From Anaerolineae bacterium (GTDB lineage Bacteria > Chloroflexota > Anaerolineae > Aggregatilineales > Phototrophicaceae), in assembly GCA_019912965.1 (NCBI GenBank), contig JAIOHM010000155.1, positions 1 to 39,643 of the forward strand: DNA of 39,643 bases. The letters are read 5' to 3'. Under the pieces are notes generated by a model. That model saw nothing but the letters and a program-made list of their open reading frames with translations, did not search any database and was not told the origin of the DNA. Shown one piece after another: positions 32,922 through 39,643 of the stretch. Numbering within the stretch: the first letter of the stretch is position 1; every line of letters begins with the position of its first letter. A program made the position numbers and the translations under genes.

Positions 32922-33290
32922 TCACTCACTGCTCCCACGGCTGCTCAAATCGCGTTCCACACTCTGGATGCTCTCACCTTTGGTCAGACGGTCAGCAGCC
33001 TCGCGGTAAGCTGCACCGGGGTCAGTTCCAGTGGTCGCCGCCACCTGCTGGAACATCTGCCCGATTTCACGCGAGTCACCAACATCCAGCACGGTTTTCA
33101 TTTCATTTGCCGAAAGCGTACTCATATCCCGCCCTTGTTTCGGAATAGCAACCCGGCTGATGCGGCGGGCAACATCAGTGCTTTGGCAGTGGGTACAAAG
33201 TGGCTGTGCCGTGTCATAATCTTTATATGACTTGTAGTACAGGTTAAAGTTACGCCCACACTGGTTGCAGCGGTAGTCATAAATCGGCAT
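32922..33290 (-). CDS. FmdB-family zinc-ribbon protein
   Basis: A 122-residue small protein. MPIYDYRCNQCGRNF and PLCTHCQSTDVARRISRVAIPKQG give two CxxC pairs of a zinc ribbon, as in the FmdB/CxxC_CxxC_SSSS regulatory family. The C-terminal half (STLSANEMKTVLDVGDSREIGQMFQQV...) is hydrophilic and of unknown role. I choose the ATG at 33290; an upstream TTG at 33296 is less likely. It is divergent from the rhomboid gene and ends in a clear terminator. Function of the family is not established beyond metal binding. Confidence 0.78.
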   Translation of the reverse strand: MPIYDYRCNQCGRNFNLYYKSYKDYDTAQPLCTHCQSTDVARRISRVAIPKQGRDMSTLSANEMKTVLDVGDSREIGQMFQQVAATTGTDPGAAYREAADRLTKGESIQSVERDLSSRGSSE

Positions 33291-33319
33291 AATCAAGCCT
33301 CACAGTCTAAAATGTTCAA

Positions 33320-33339
33320 CAGTAGATTTAAACCCACTG
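33320..33339. repeat. Imperfect palindrome, CAGTGGG...CCCACTG family
   Basis: CAGTAGATTTAAACCCACTG is an imperfect copy of the palindrome at 36208-36227. It lies in the divergent gap between the zinc-ribbon and rhomboid genes. Confidence 0.4.
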
Positions 33340-33365
33340 TTCAAATGATGAAAGCATAACGCTGA

Positions 33366-34253
33366 ATGTCTGAACCGGAAAATCGTCCACCAACGGAACC
33401 TGCTACATCTGAACGTCGTCCACACCCATTAGAGCAGCGGCCTCAACCCCGACCAGAAGTGCAACCGCGCCAGCAGATTAACCTCCGCATCCCGTCAGTC
33501 ATTCCGAGAGCGACCTACATTCTGATCGCTATCAATGTTGCCGTTTTTCTGCTGCGGGCAACATCATCCGATCTGGACGAACGTATCTTTTTGTGGGGTG
33601 CAAATCACGGTGCGGATGTTGTCCGGGGCGAATATTACCGCCTGTTCACCTCAATGTTCCTGCACGCCAGCATTTTTAATGCACGCGGCACCTATGCATT
33701 TCCCAACGCGCTCCACCTGATCTTTAACATGTATATCCTGTACGGTGTTGGAATGTCGTTGGAGCGATTATTCGGTCACGCCCGTTTTCTCATCATTTAC
33801 TTACTGGGCGGATTAGGCGGCTCAGTGCTGAGTATGTTGTTCGGCGGGCTGGATAGCTATTCTGTTGGTGCATCCGGCGCGGTGTTCGCCATTTTGGGCG
33901 CGGAATTCGTCTATCTTTATCATCATCGTCGATTGATGGGCGCAAGGGGGCGGGCACGGCGCAACAGTCTGATTTCCTTTGCGGTCATCAACCTTATTTT
34001 CGGCTTAGCCTCCTCCCTCCCCGGCAGCCAGATGCGAATTGACAATTGGGCACATCTCGGTGGACTCATCGGCGGTATGTCCCTATCATGGTTCATCAGT
34101 CCCATCCTGAACTTACGCGCACATCCCGATCATCCCGGCGAAATTCTAGGCGAGGACATCAATCCCCTGAGCAAAAGTTATTGGGTCGTGTCAATCTACG
34201 CGACCGTGCTGGTCGTTCTGGTTTTCGTCGGCGTGTACCTCGCGCGCGGCTAA
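33366..34253 (+). CDS. Rhomboid-family intramembrane serine protease
   Basis: A 295-residue membrane protein. A proline/arginine-rich cytosolic tail (1-47) precedes about six to seven transmembrane segments. Catalytic serine is S170 in VGASGAVFA (GxSG) and histidine H230 in NWAHLGGLIGG; H117 and N121 in HLIFNMY form the oxyanion region. Rhomboids cleave transmembrane substrates within the bilayer; the substrate is unknown. The last 63 bp overlap the convergent DUF2304 gene. Confidence 0.88.
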   Translation: MSEPENRPPTEPATSERRPHPLEQRPQPRPEVQPRQQINLRIPSVIPRATYILIAINVAVFLLRATSSDLDERIFLWGANHGADVVRGEYYRLFTSMFLHASIFNARGTYAFPNALHLIFNMYILYGVGMSLERLFGHARFLIIYLLGGLGGSVLSMLFGGLDSYSVGASGAVFAILGAEFVYLYHHRRLMGARGRARRNSLISFAVINLIFGLASSLPGSQMRIDNWAHLGGLIGGMSLSWFISPILNLRAHPDHPGEILGEDINPLSKSYWVVSIYATVLVVLVFVGVYLARG

Positions 34254-34601
34254 GGCTTTCTGCGTTTGCTCGATCTGCCAGCGCAGGATGGCTAACTGCT
34301 GGGCATTCTCTTTGTTTTCCTGCGTTAGACGGGTAATGACCGTTGAGAAATGCAGGAGGATAAACAGCACAAATACCATTGCGACCAGAAACAGTGCACT
34401 CGGCGGGTAAAAGATACCCACAACACTCGCCAGTACATCCAGCAGTGGGCGCGACACGCTTAAGACAATCAGCACAATCGCGGTTGCCAGCCAGAGCAGC
34501 GAGTATTCTTCTTTCAGCTTGCGCCGCCGCACCAATTCCAGCACAAAGGCCAGCGCCCCAATGCCTGCAATCAGGCCAAACACCATCGCGCGGTCAATCA
34601 T
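34191..34601 (-). CDS. DUF2304-family small membrane protein
   Basis: A 136-residue protein with three hydrophobic segments (about 7-23, 36-52 and 66-85). RRRKLKEEYSLLWLATAIVL and PPSALFLVAMVFVLFILLHFSTVITRLTQENKENAQQLAIL match the DUF2304 pattern, ending in a short coiled-coil and an acidic tail. Such proteins are often found near glycosyltransferases, with unproven function. Its ATG overlaps the TIR gene stop by 8 bp, and its 3' end overlaps the convergent rhomboid by 63 bp. Confidence 0.75.
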   Translation of the reverse strand: MIDRAMVFGLIAGIGALAFVLELVRRRKLKEEYSLLWLATAIVLIVLSVSRPLLDVLASVVGIFYPPSALFLVAMVFVLFILLHFSTVITRLTQENKENAQQLAILRWQIEQTQKALAAREVHADENQNDQHGRVD

Positions 34602-35586
34602 TTATCTCATTTTCCTGCAAATTAGTACTTCTATGGGCTATTATAGTATCTATAAGTCTTAAAATATTGTTCCTCTCATGTTCAGGTATATGCCTAATAG
34701 CCGCGGCTACAAATGGTGATGAAATTGCAAAACCTTGATTTGCTATAGTCTCAAGATACATTTTCCAATGGGTATAATCTGAACGATCAGCCAAAAAGAA
34801 TTCAATTAAACGATCAATGTTCTCGTCACTATATTTTGCGATAGCATCCACTAAAGCTGTGTAATCTTGGGATTTTCTTCGATAGAAGTATTGAGTCTCG
34901 AAAGCGATATCGTTCCACTTATCCCAAAACACATCAAGTTCGGCTATCAGACTCTTGTATTGCAAAGTTTGCTTTTTGGTGAATGCGCTTGCACGGTCAA
35001 ACCAGAATTCAGGTAGTTTGTTGTAGTACAAGTCGTGAGTAATATCACGATTTTGCTCAGCAAGTCGATGAAATTCACGGTAACTGACTATTTCTCTGAT
35101 AGCGAATTGATGTAACCAAATGGTAAAAAATGACAAGATTCTTAAAGGCATACATAGATCACTAACTCGTCTTCCTAGTAGAAATTCCAGTGAAGACATT
35201 TTTGAAAACTGTTTCAATCGACTAGATAAGTCGTTAGGGATTTCTTCACGACAATCTATGTATTGCTGTCTATCATGTAATGGATGAGGGTCTTGAGATG
35301 TAGTTTCAAACAGCAATGGCACTACGTTAGTGCCATTGCCCACAGCCCAAGCCCACTCATAGGTTACAAAATGTGACTTTATTGCTTCTGGCGTAACCAC
35401 TATCACAACACATGAAGCCGTTGCTAGTGCGTCATCAATTGATAAACGCCAATCTTCTCCACTAAGTATGTCATTGTGATCGATCCAGACTGCTTCATCA
35501 AATCCATCTTCTTTTAACTTGGAAATTAGGTTACGAAGATGTTTTTCACCATCTTTGTGGCTATAGCTGATGAATACATGAGACAT
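34594..35586 (-). CDS. TIR-domain protein with unrecognised helical C-terminus
   Basis: A 330-residue cytoplasmic protein. Residues 1-125 are a TIR domain: VFISYSHKD (4-12), GFDEAVWIDHNDILSGEDWRLSIDDALATASCVVIVVTPEA, and E77 in VTYEWAWAVG at the place of the catalytic glutamate of TIR NADases. Residues 130-330 are mostly helical and aromatic-rich (WLHQFAIREIVSYREFHRLAEQ, FWDKWNDIAFETQYFYRRKSQDYTALVDAIAKY), which I do not recognise. The gene is much more AT-rich than its neighbours; sampled 60-base lines contain 17-22 G+C, against 38 in the rhomboid gene. It looks acquired. A role in NAD depletion during phage defence is possible but not shown. No clear ribosome-binding site. Confidence 0.8.
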   Translation of the reverse strand: MSHVFISYSHKDGEKHLRNLISKLKEDGFDEAVWIDHNDILSGEDWRLSIDDALATASCVVIVVTPEAIKSHFVTYEWAWAVGNGTNVVPLLFETTSQDPHPLHDRQQYIDCREEIPNDLSSRLKQFSKMSSLEFLLGRRVSDLCMPLRILSFFTIWLHQFAIREIVSYREFHRLAEQNRDITHDLYYNKLPEFWFDRASAFTKKQTLQYKSLIAELDVFWDKWNDIAFETQYFYRRKSQDYTALVDAIAKYSDENIDRLIEFFLADRSDYTHWKMYLETIANQGFAISSPFVAAAIRHIPEHERNNILRLIDTIIAHRSTNLQENEIND

Positions 35587-35610
35587 AAATTTGGTATCCG
35601 ATAGTCAAAG

Positions 35611-36183
35611 TTACTTAGGTAGTTCCTCAATGGGAATTTCGCTCATAAAGCGGTTCTTTTGGTCACGGGGAGAAAGCAGCGGTTCGGTTACACCCCAATC
35701 CAAGCGGACATGCGGATCATTCCAGGCCACGCCGTTTTCGTCCTTGCCACCATCATAATAGTTATTGACCATATACATCAGCGTAGCATCGGTCAAGGCG
35801 AAAAATCCGTGCGCCACCCCTATCGGAATGAAGACCCCAACATTGTTATTCGCGCCAATTTCCAGCGTTTGGGTAGCCATATAAGTCGGTGAATTCGGGC
35901 GCAAATCAACCATGCCTACCCGCACCATTCCCGTTGGCACATACCAGTAGTCAATCTGGTGATGATGATAATGTAAACCGCGCAAAACCCCGGCCTTGCT
36001 ATCCGAACGGTTACATTGAATCCGATCCCAATCCACGCCGGGGAACCATTCACGGCGGAAGGTTTCCATAAAGCGTCCGCGCTCATCTTCAAAAGCGCGA
36101 ATGGTGGCAAAGTAAACACCTTCAATCCGGTCAGACTGGCGAGTGGGCGCGATAATACGGGTGGCGTCATCTTTCATGGTCAT
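35611..36183 (-). CDS. dTDP-4-dehydrorhamnose 3,5-epimerase family protein (RmlC-like)
   Basis: A 190-residue cupin. GVLRGLHYHHHQIDYWYVPTGMVRVGMVDLRP contains the catalytic-His strand, and HGFFALTDATLMYMVNNYYD the conserved Tyr and the exit of the sugar pocket. It would epimerise a dTDP-keto-hexose for surface polysaccharide. I choose the ATG at 36183 with AAGGAG upstream; 36177 is an alternative. No other rml gene is nearby, so it may be an RmlC-like epimerase of another nucleotide sugar. Confidence 0.82.
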   Translation of the reverse strand: MTMKDDATRIIAPTRQSDRIEGVYFATIRAFEDERGRFMETFRREWFPGVDWDRIQCNRSDSKAGVLRGLHYHHHQIDYWYVPTGMVRVGMVDLRPNSPTYMATQTLEIGANNNVGVFIPIGVAHGFFALTDATLMYMVNNYYDGGKDENGVAWNDPHVRLDWGVTEPLLSPRDQKNRFMSEIPIEELPK

Positions 36184-36207
36184 AGGGATGTGCTCCTTAA
36201 GGCAAGA

Positions 36208-36227
36208 CAGTGGGTTTAAGCCCACTG
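36208..36227. repeat. Short intergenic palindrome
   Basis: CAGTGGG and CCCACTG flank TTTAAG as a perfect 7-bp stem. A degenerate copy lies at 33320-33339. Located in the gap between the SDR stop and the RmlC-like start. Confidence 0.5.
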
Positions 36228-36295
36228 CCCAGACGGAATTCTCAAGTTATTTTATCATGGACTATTTAATTCCTGTGCCCTTGCCCGCGCCTAAA

Positions 36296-37081
36296 CTATC
36301 CACCGCCCTGCCGATAGGTCATCATGGTCAACGGGTGGATAATTGCGCTGCCATAGCGGCTCATCCAGTACAACAGGCGGGTTCGCCAGCCGGGGAAAAT
36401 CATGAACTGCCGTCGCATAATGCCATTCAGGATATAGGGGGCGATGAATTCCGGTGGACGCAGATCGAAGAAGGGCGAACGGCTGCGAATCAGATGGGTA
36501 TTGCCATTGTAGCCGTCGATCATCGGGGTTTTAACAAACAACGGTGATACCACGCCGACATGCACGCCCGTTCCGGCCAGTTCAATCCGCAGGGATTGGG
36601 CGATGCTCAAGACTCCAGCTTTGCTGGCGGCATAAGCTACATATTCCGGCGGGCCATAAAAGGCTGAGGAGGATGCCAGCATTACCAGTGACCCGCGCGA
36701 TTGGCTTAAATGCGGCAGCGCGGTATGGGCGATGTTCAGCGTTCCAAGCAGATTGACTTCAATTATCCGACGTTGTTCATGGAGGTTGATCTGGTCGAAA
36801 GTTCCGGCGCGTAAAATGCCTGCCGCATGGATGACACCCTGTAAACTGCCCAGATATGAGAGCGAGTCGCGCATCGCTGTTTCCACATTTTCAGGCCGGG
36901 TGATGTCCAGCGGGAAAGCCTGTGCGTCTAATTCATCAGCGGCTTGGGCTAAGGCTTCGGCATTTTGATCCCACAGCGCCAGTCGTGCGCCATTGGCTTT
37001 TAGCAAACGGGCAGTTGCCAGCCCAATCCCGCTGGCTGCGCCGGTGACGATAAAACCCCGGTCGGTGAAAAAGGTTTTCAT
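36296..37081 (-). CDS. Short-chain dehydrogenase/reductase (SDR)
   Basis: A 261-residue SDR. TGAASGIG (13-20), NNAG-equivalent HAAG (85-88), N110, S137-139, and Y150/K154 (YAASK). A C-terminal extension (LLYWMSRYGSAIIHPLTMM) is more hydrophobic than in classical SDRs and resembles membrane-associated family members. Its ATG overlaps the GNAT stop as TAATG at 37079-37083, so the two genes are translationally coupled. Substrate unknown. It is not closely similar to the SDR at 1325-2104. Confidence 0.83.
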   Translation of the reverse strand: MKTFFTDRGFIVTGAASGIGLATARLLKANGARLALWDQNAEALAQAADELDAQAFPLDITRPENVETAMRDSLSYLGSLQGVIHAAGILRAGTFDQINLHEQRRIIEVNLLGTLNIAHTALPHLSQSRGSLVMLASSSAFYGPPEYVAYAASKAGVLSIAQSLRIELAGTGVHVGVVSPLFVKTPMIDGYNGNTHLIRSRSPFFDLRPPEFIAPYILNGIMRRQFMIFPGWRTRLLYWMSRYGSAIIHPLTMMTYRQGGG

Positions 37082-37593
37082 TATTCTTCGGTCACGGGTT
37101 GAGGCTGAAGCACCAGACGCAGGAACAGCACTTTTTCTTTGCCTTTGCCGAGGTTGAGCATCATGGTGTGACTGTCTTCGAATCCCAAGCGGCGGTAAAG
37201 AGCGACGGCACGCGGGTTGCTCATGGCCGCGCCGATTTCAACTTCGTTGATGCCAATACGCTGCGCCGCCCGTGCCAGCGTTTGAATAATGGCCGTACCA
37301 TAACCCTGCCCACGACAGGCTTCCGCAACTACTATATCGCTGATTTCACCACAGGTCGGCCAAGCCATCACCTGTCCATAACCCCGGATGATGTTATCTT
37401 TTCCTGCTATAACCACAGCCAAACCACGCTGATCGGCTGCGCTGCGTTCTGCCCGCAAGACCAGATCATAAATCGAATTGAACGCCCGTGCAGGCCAGCA
37501 ATAGGTATGCAGTCCATCAACATCTGAAAGCCGCGCAGGACGGATCGGAATAGTGGATTCGGGCGGGTGCAAAGCCAGTGGAATTTGAATCAT
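37081..37593 (-). CDS. GNAT-family N-acetyltransferase
   Basis: A 170-residue acetyltransferase. IRPARLSDVDGLHTYC is the GNAT N-terminus; ISDIVVAEACRGQGYGTAIIQTLARAAQRIGI holds the acetyl-CoA motif A (RGQGYG); MSNPRAVALYRRLGFEDSHTMMLNL is motif B. Coupled to the SDR by a 1-base stop-start overlap. Could acetylate a small molecule or protein N-terminus; no further assignment is possible. Confidence 0.82.
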   Translation of the reverse strand: MIQIPLALHPPESTIPIRPARLSDVDGLHTYCWPARAFNSIYDLVLRAERSAADQRGLAVVIAGKDNIIRGYGQVMAWPTCGEISDIVVAEACRGQGYGTAIIQTLARAAQRIGINEVEIGAAMSNPRAVALYRRLGFEDSHTMMLNLGKGKEKVLFLRLVLQPQPVTEE

Positions 37594-37675
37594 AACCGAA
37601 GCATACAGGTTAATTGATGATAAAAGGTCTGATGATTATCCCCAATTTTGAGGGATTTTCCACCTATTCTGGCTG

Positions 37676-37681
37676 TATAAT
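37676..37681 (+). promoter_or_regulatory. -10 box upstream of the secreted-protein gene
   Basis: TATAAT, a perfect -10, 59 bp before the ATG at 37741. No good -35 at 16-18 nt; TTGAGG at 37648 is 22 nt away. A hairpin follows in the leader. Confidence 0.4.
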
Positions 37682-37695
37682 AGGATTTGTAACGT

Positions 37696-37713
37696 GGGAG
37701 CGCATTTGCTCCC
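37696..37713. repeat. GGGAGC/GCTCCC hairpin in 5' leader
   Basis: GGGAGC and GCTCCC flank GCATTT as a 6-bp stem. It lies just after the -10 box, near the expected transcript start, and may be another dispersed palindrome or a 5'-end stabiliser. Confidence 0.35.
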
Positions 37714-37740
37714 GTATCAGATGGAGAATAGACGACCATA

Positions 37741-38859
37741 ATGCGTAAATTGATGCTGTTAATCACGATTGGGCTTCTGCTTTTGGGCATCCCAACGCTG
37801 GCGCAGGATGTAGCACCGGTATTTTGTGGCGATCTGGCTGAAGCTGATTGCGCGATCTTGACCGATTCGGCAACCGCCATGCGCGAACTGCGTTCGGCGG
37901 TGATGGCGTTTGAAGTTGAGGCCAGCGCGGCCAACCTACCGGATACCCGTCCTGATAGTCTTGACCTACGTTTGACAGGAACAGGGTCATATCATTTAAG
38001 CGGTACTTCCGATCTGTTCACAAACCCAAATGCCTTGTTGGAAAACCCAGAAGCACTGCCACAAATGCTGGCTGATTTGCTGCGTTCTGTTTCCGGTGAT
38101 CTGACCCTCACGGTGTTCTTTGGGGACAATGTGATTGCGTTGGCCTCGCAGGGTGGAACCGAACTGCCACAGAAAGTCGGCTTTAGCGCCCGATTGGTGG
38201 AAGGGTTCGGATACCTGAACCTGAGCAAATTGGCTGAACTGGATACGACGGGTGATCTGCCACATGGATGGGTCGGGGTTGATCTGGCGACGGTGGTTGA
38301 GCGCGCGTTAGGTGAAGTCTTCAGTCAGGGCATGGATTTTTCGACCTTGAACATGAACCCGGCTGATCCGTTAGCGACGATGGAGTTGATGTCCACTTAT
38401 TCCACGATTGAACGGCTGGAGGATGCGACGGTAAATGGGCAGACTGCGGCTGTTTTCCAGACGACGATTGATATTGCTGGTTTGCTCACCAGCGATGCCT
38501 ACCGCGAAATGCTGATTCAGCAGATGGAACAAACGGGCGGCGATTTCTCGGATGCTGATCTGGAAGCGATGATTGATCTGATCGGGGCGATGTACGGCGG
38601 GTTTGTGATGCAAACCACGCAGGCCATCGGCCTTGATGATTTCTATGTTCACCAGATGGGTTTGATTCTCGACTGGCCGTTCGACATCAGCGCGATGATG
38701 GAAGCCTTTGGCGAGACACCGAACAAAGCACCCGCTATTGAATTGGGCTTGACGGCTACGGTTGATCTGAGCCAGTTCAACGCCGCGCCGGAGATTACCG
38801 CACCGGAAGATGCTTCGGTGATTTCGGTTGAGGAATTCCTGCGGATGATGGGGAATTAG
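37741..38859 (+). CDS. Secreted protein of unknown function
   Basis: A 372-residue protein I do not recognise. MRKLMLLITIGLLLLGIPTLAQD is a Sec signal peptide with an A-Q-D end like the binding proteins of this window and no lipobox. Two cysteines (FCGDLAEADCAI, 28-37) could form a disulfide. The rest is acidic, with alternating beta-like segments (LTGTGSYHLSG, DLTLTVFFGDNVIALASQGG, GYLNLSKLAEL, VNGQTAAVFQTTIDIAGLL), the general look of LolA/LppX-like beta-sheet lipid carriers; this is only an impression. It is monocistronic, with a TATAAT box and hairpin upstream and repeats downstream. Confidence 0.7.
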   Translation: MRKLMLLITIGLLLLGIPTLAQDVAPVFCGDLAEADCAILTDSATAMRELRSAVMAFEVEASAANLPDTRPDSLDLRLTGTGSYHLSGTSDLFTNPNALLENPEALPQMLADLLRSVSGDLTLTVFFGDNVIALASQGGTELPQKVGFSARLVEGFGYLNLSKLAELDTTGDLPHGWVGVDLATVVERALGEVFSQGMDFSTLNMNPADPLATMELMSTYSTIERLEDATVNGQTAAVFQTTIDIAGLLTSDAYREMLIQQMEQTGGDFSDADLEAMIDLIGAMYGGFVMQTTQAIGLDDFYVHQMGLILDWPFDISAMMEAFGETPNKAPAIELGLTATVDLSQFNAAPEITAPEDASVISVEEFLRMMGN

Positions 38860-38868
38860 GCGGGAAGT

Positions 38869-38923
38869 TATGAGGTATGAGGTACGAGGTATGAGTATAA
38901 AGTGCTGAGTACTGGGTACTGAG
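38869..38923. repeat. Heptanucleotide tandem repeats
   Basis: Four copies of TATGAGG with single changes (38869-38896), then three copies of TACTGAG-like heptamers (38903-38923). The 7-bp period resembles short tandem repeats known from cyanobacterial intergenic DNA. Confidence 0.65.
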
Positions 38924-38943
38924 AAAGATTACGAAGTATTACG

Positions 38944-39042
38944 GGAGTGGCGACGTGGAATAGTTGTCAGTTATGGGTTTTCAGTAAATACGGGAAAGAG
39001 TTTGCGGCGATTGCGATTGCAGCGGCGCGTATTGTCGCAAAT
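38944..39042. repeat. Dispersed repeat, right copy (inverted)
   Basis: On the opposite strand this carries, in the same order, the blocks seen at 1197-1307: CGCAATCGCCGCAAA, CTTTCCCGTATT, ACTGAAAACC, ATAACTGACAACTATTCC and CGCCACTCC. A more diverged relative follows at about 39138-39200. Confidence 0.75.
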
Positions 39043-39286
39043 GACAATGGGTTGAGGGGGAAATGGCGGCGATGGCGGCGGCGATGGCGATGGCGAAAGC
39101 AGGTTTTCGCCGCCACTGGGGGATTGTCGTCGGTGTCGTCGTTGTCAGTTACCAGTTGCGAGTTTCCAGTTTCCAGAAAATACGGGGAAGATTCGTCAAA
39201 TTCGTCAGATTCGTACATGGGTTTTGTGAATCTTGCGAATCTTTGGGTGGGTTTGGGCAACAAGTATCAGTTGGTAATGTGCGAAA

Positions 39287-39313
39287 AATGCGGCAAATGC
39301 GAGAAATGCGGCG
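39287..39313. repeat. 9-bp tandem repeat, three copies
   Basis: AATGCGGCA, AATGCGAGA and AATGCGGCG follow each other without gaps. Part of the right-end repeat region. Confidence 0.5.
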
Positions 39314-39361
39314 AAGGATTTTGTGCAGATTTCGCACGTTTGGGAAAAACCTCACCCCCAG

Positions 39362-39387
39362 CCCCTCTCCGTAGTAACAGAGAGGGG
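39362..39387. repeat. C-rich intergenic hairpin
   Basis: CCCCTCTC (39362-39369) pairs with GAGAGGGG (39380-39387). The preceding CTCACCCCCAGC lead resembles a common bacterial intergenic palindrome, and a related hairpin lies at 1-30. Confidence 0.55.
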
Positions 39388-39515
39388 AGCAAGATTGGCG
39401 GCGATGTCAGGAAGGTCTGCCGCCGCCACGTTTGCCATGTGGGAGGTTTTTGGTTATTGGTTGTTGGTAAGGTACAGAATGAGCGTGTTATGGGGTTTAG
39501 ATCCATAATACCCGG

Positions 39516-39531
39516 ACGCAGCATGTTGCGC
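39516..39531. repeat. Palindrome family copy
   Basis: ACGCAGCATGTTGCGC matches the perfect palindrome at 985-1000 in 14 of 16 positions. Confidence 0.5.
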
Positions 39532-39643
39532 CCATACAAGATTATTGTAGAACAAAAGGGCTACACAAGTCAAGTTCGGGTTTGGTTAGAAAAGCAACCC
39601 CCTCGTGGCTGACAACTGCGGCAAGGTCGGTCAACCCCACCCC

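Larger units (their letters stand above)
38860..39643. other. Repeat-rich gene-free region at right end
   Basis: No credible gene. A rightward reading frame at about 38947-39612 is a low-complexity translation of repeats and is not annotated. Contains heptamer tandems, the inverted copy of the left-hand repeat, GGCGAT-rich low complexity (about 39064-39098), a 9-bp tandem, a C-rich hairpin and a palindrome copy. Confidence 0.7.

Noticed and set aside
34594..36183. Defence island around the TIR gene
   Set aside because: Only the TIR gene fits; neighbours are a sugar epimerase, DUF2304 and rhomboid. No nuclease, helicase, methyltransferase or nucleotidyltransferase partner is present.
38869..39313. 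Possible CRISPR array in the tandem-repeat region
   Set aside because: Units are 7-9 bp and contiguous with no spacers; no cas genes in the window.
38947..39612. Long rightward open frame of about 221 codons
   Set aside because: Its translation is low-complexity (runs of W, R and CEKCGKCEKCG) and spans several repeats and hairpins. No domain is visible and it has no credible start context.

Overview
The window most resembles a chromosomal segment of a Chloroflexota (Anaerolineae-like) bacterium. This is an inference from moderate GC, dense leftward operons, two CUT2 (ribose-type) sugar ABC systems, a full urea uptake and urease operon, and intergenic stretches full of short palindromes and degenerate tandem repeats. 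No rRNA, tRNA, CRISPR array, integrase or transposase was seen.

Layout. (1) 1-4053: two metallo-beta-lactamase-fold hydrolases, an SDR dehydrogenase and a MetE-C-like methyltransferase, with a repeat-filled gap at 869-1324. (2) 4050-14146: sugar regulon A. A GntR regulator is divergent from a binding protein, a two-NBD ATPase and two permeases, followed by a Gfo/Idh dehydrogenase, ROK kinase, FAD oxidoreductase and SIS-domain protein. Two promoters here share a 10-bp motif at their predicted start sites. (3) 14154-22407: regulon B. A TIM-barrel isomerase and Gfo/Idh dehydrogenase are divergent from a second ABC system, a D-2-hydroxyacid dehydrogenase, a phosphotriesterase-family hydrolase and a second GntR regulator. 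A perfect 28-bp palindrome next to that regulator shares its core with a palindrome at the ABC promoter. The enzymes suggest oxidative breakdown of a sugar or sugar acid; the substrate is unknown.

(4) 22460-32538: one roughly 10-kb leftward operon, urtABCDE then ureDABCFG. It couples high-affinity urea import to urease and its nickel-insertion chaperones. ureE is absent and UreG has an unusual extension of about 165 residues at its C-terminus. (5) 32922-37593: FmdB-type zinc ribbon, rhomboid protease, DUF2304 membrane protein, an AT-rich TIR-domain gene that looks acquired, a dTDP-sugar epimerase, an SDR and a GNAT acetyltransferase. (6) 37741-39643: a secreted protein of unknown function, then repeats that match the left-hand gap in inverted orientation.

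Recurring design: each of the three solute-binding-protein genes is followed by a strong intercistronic hairpin before the rest of its transporter. All four predicted secreted proteins have Sec signal peptides ending in a similar A-Q-D context and no lipobox cysteine.
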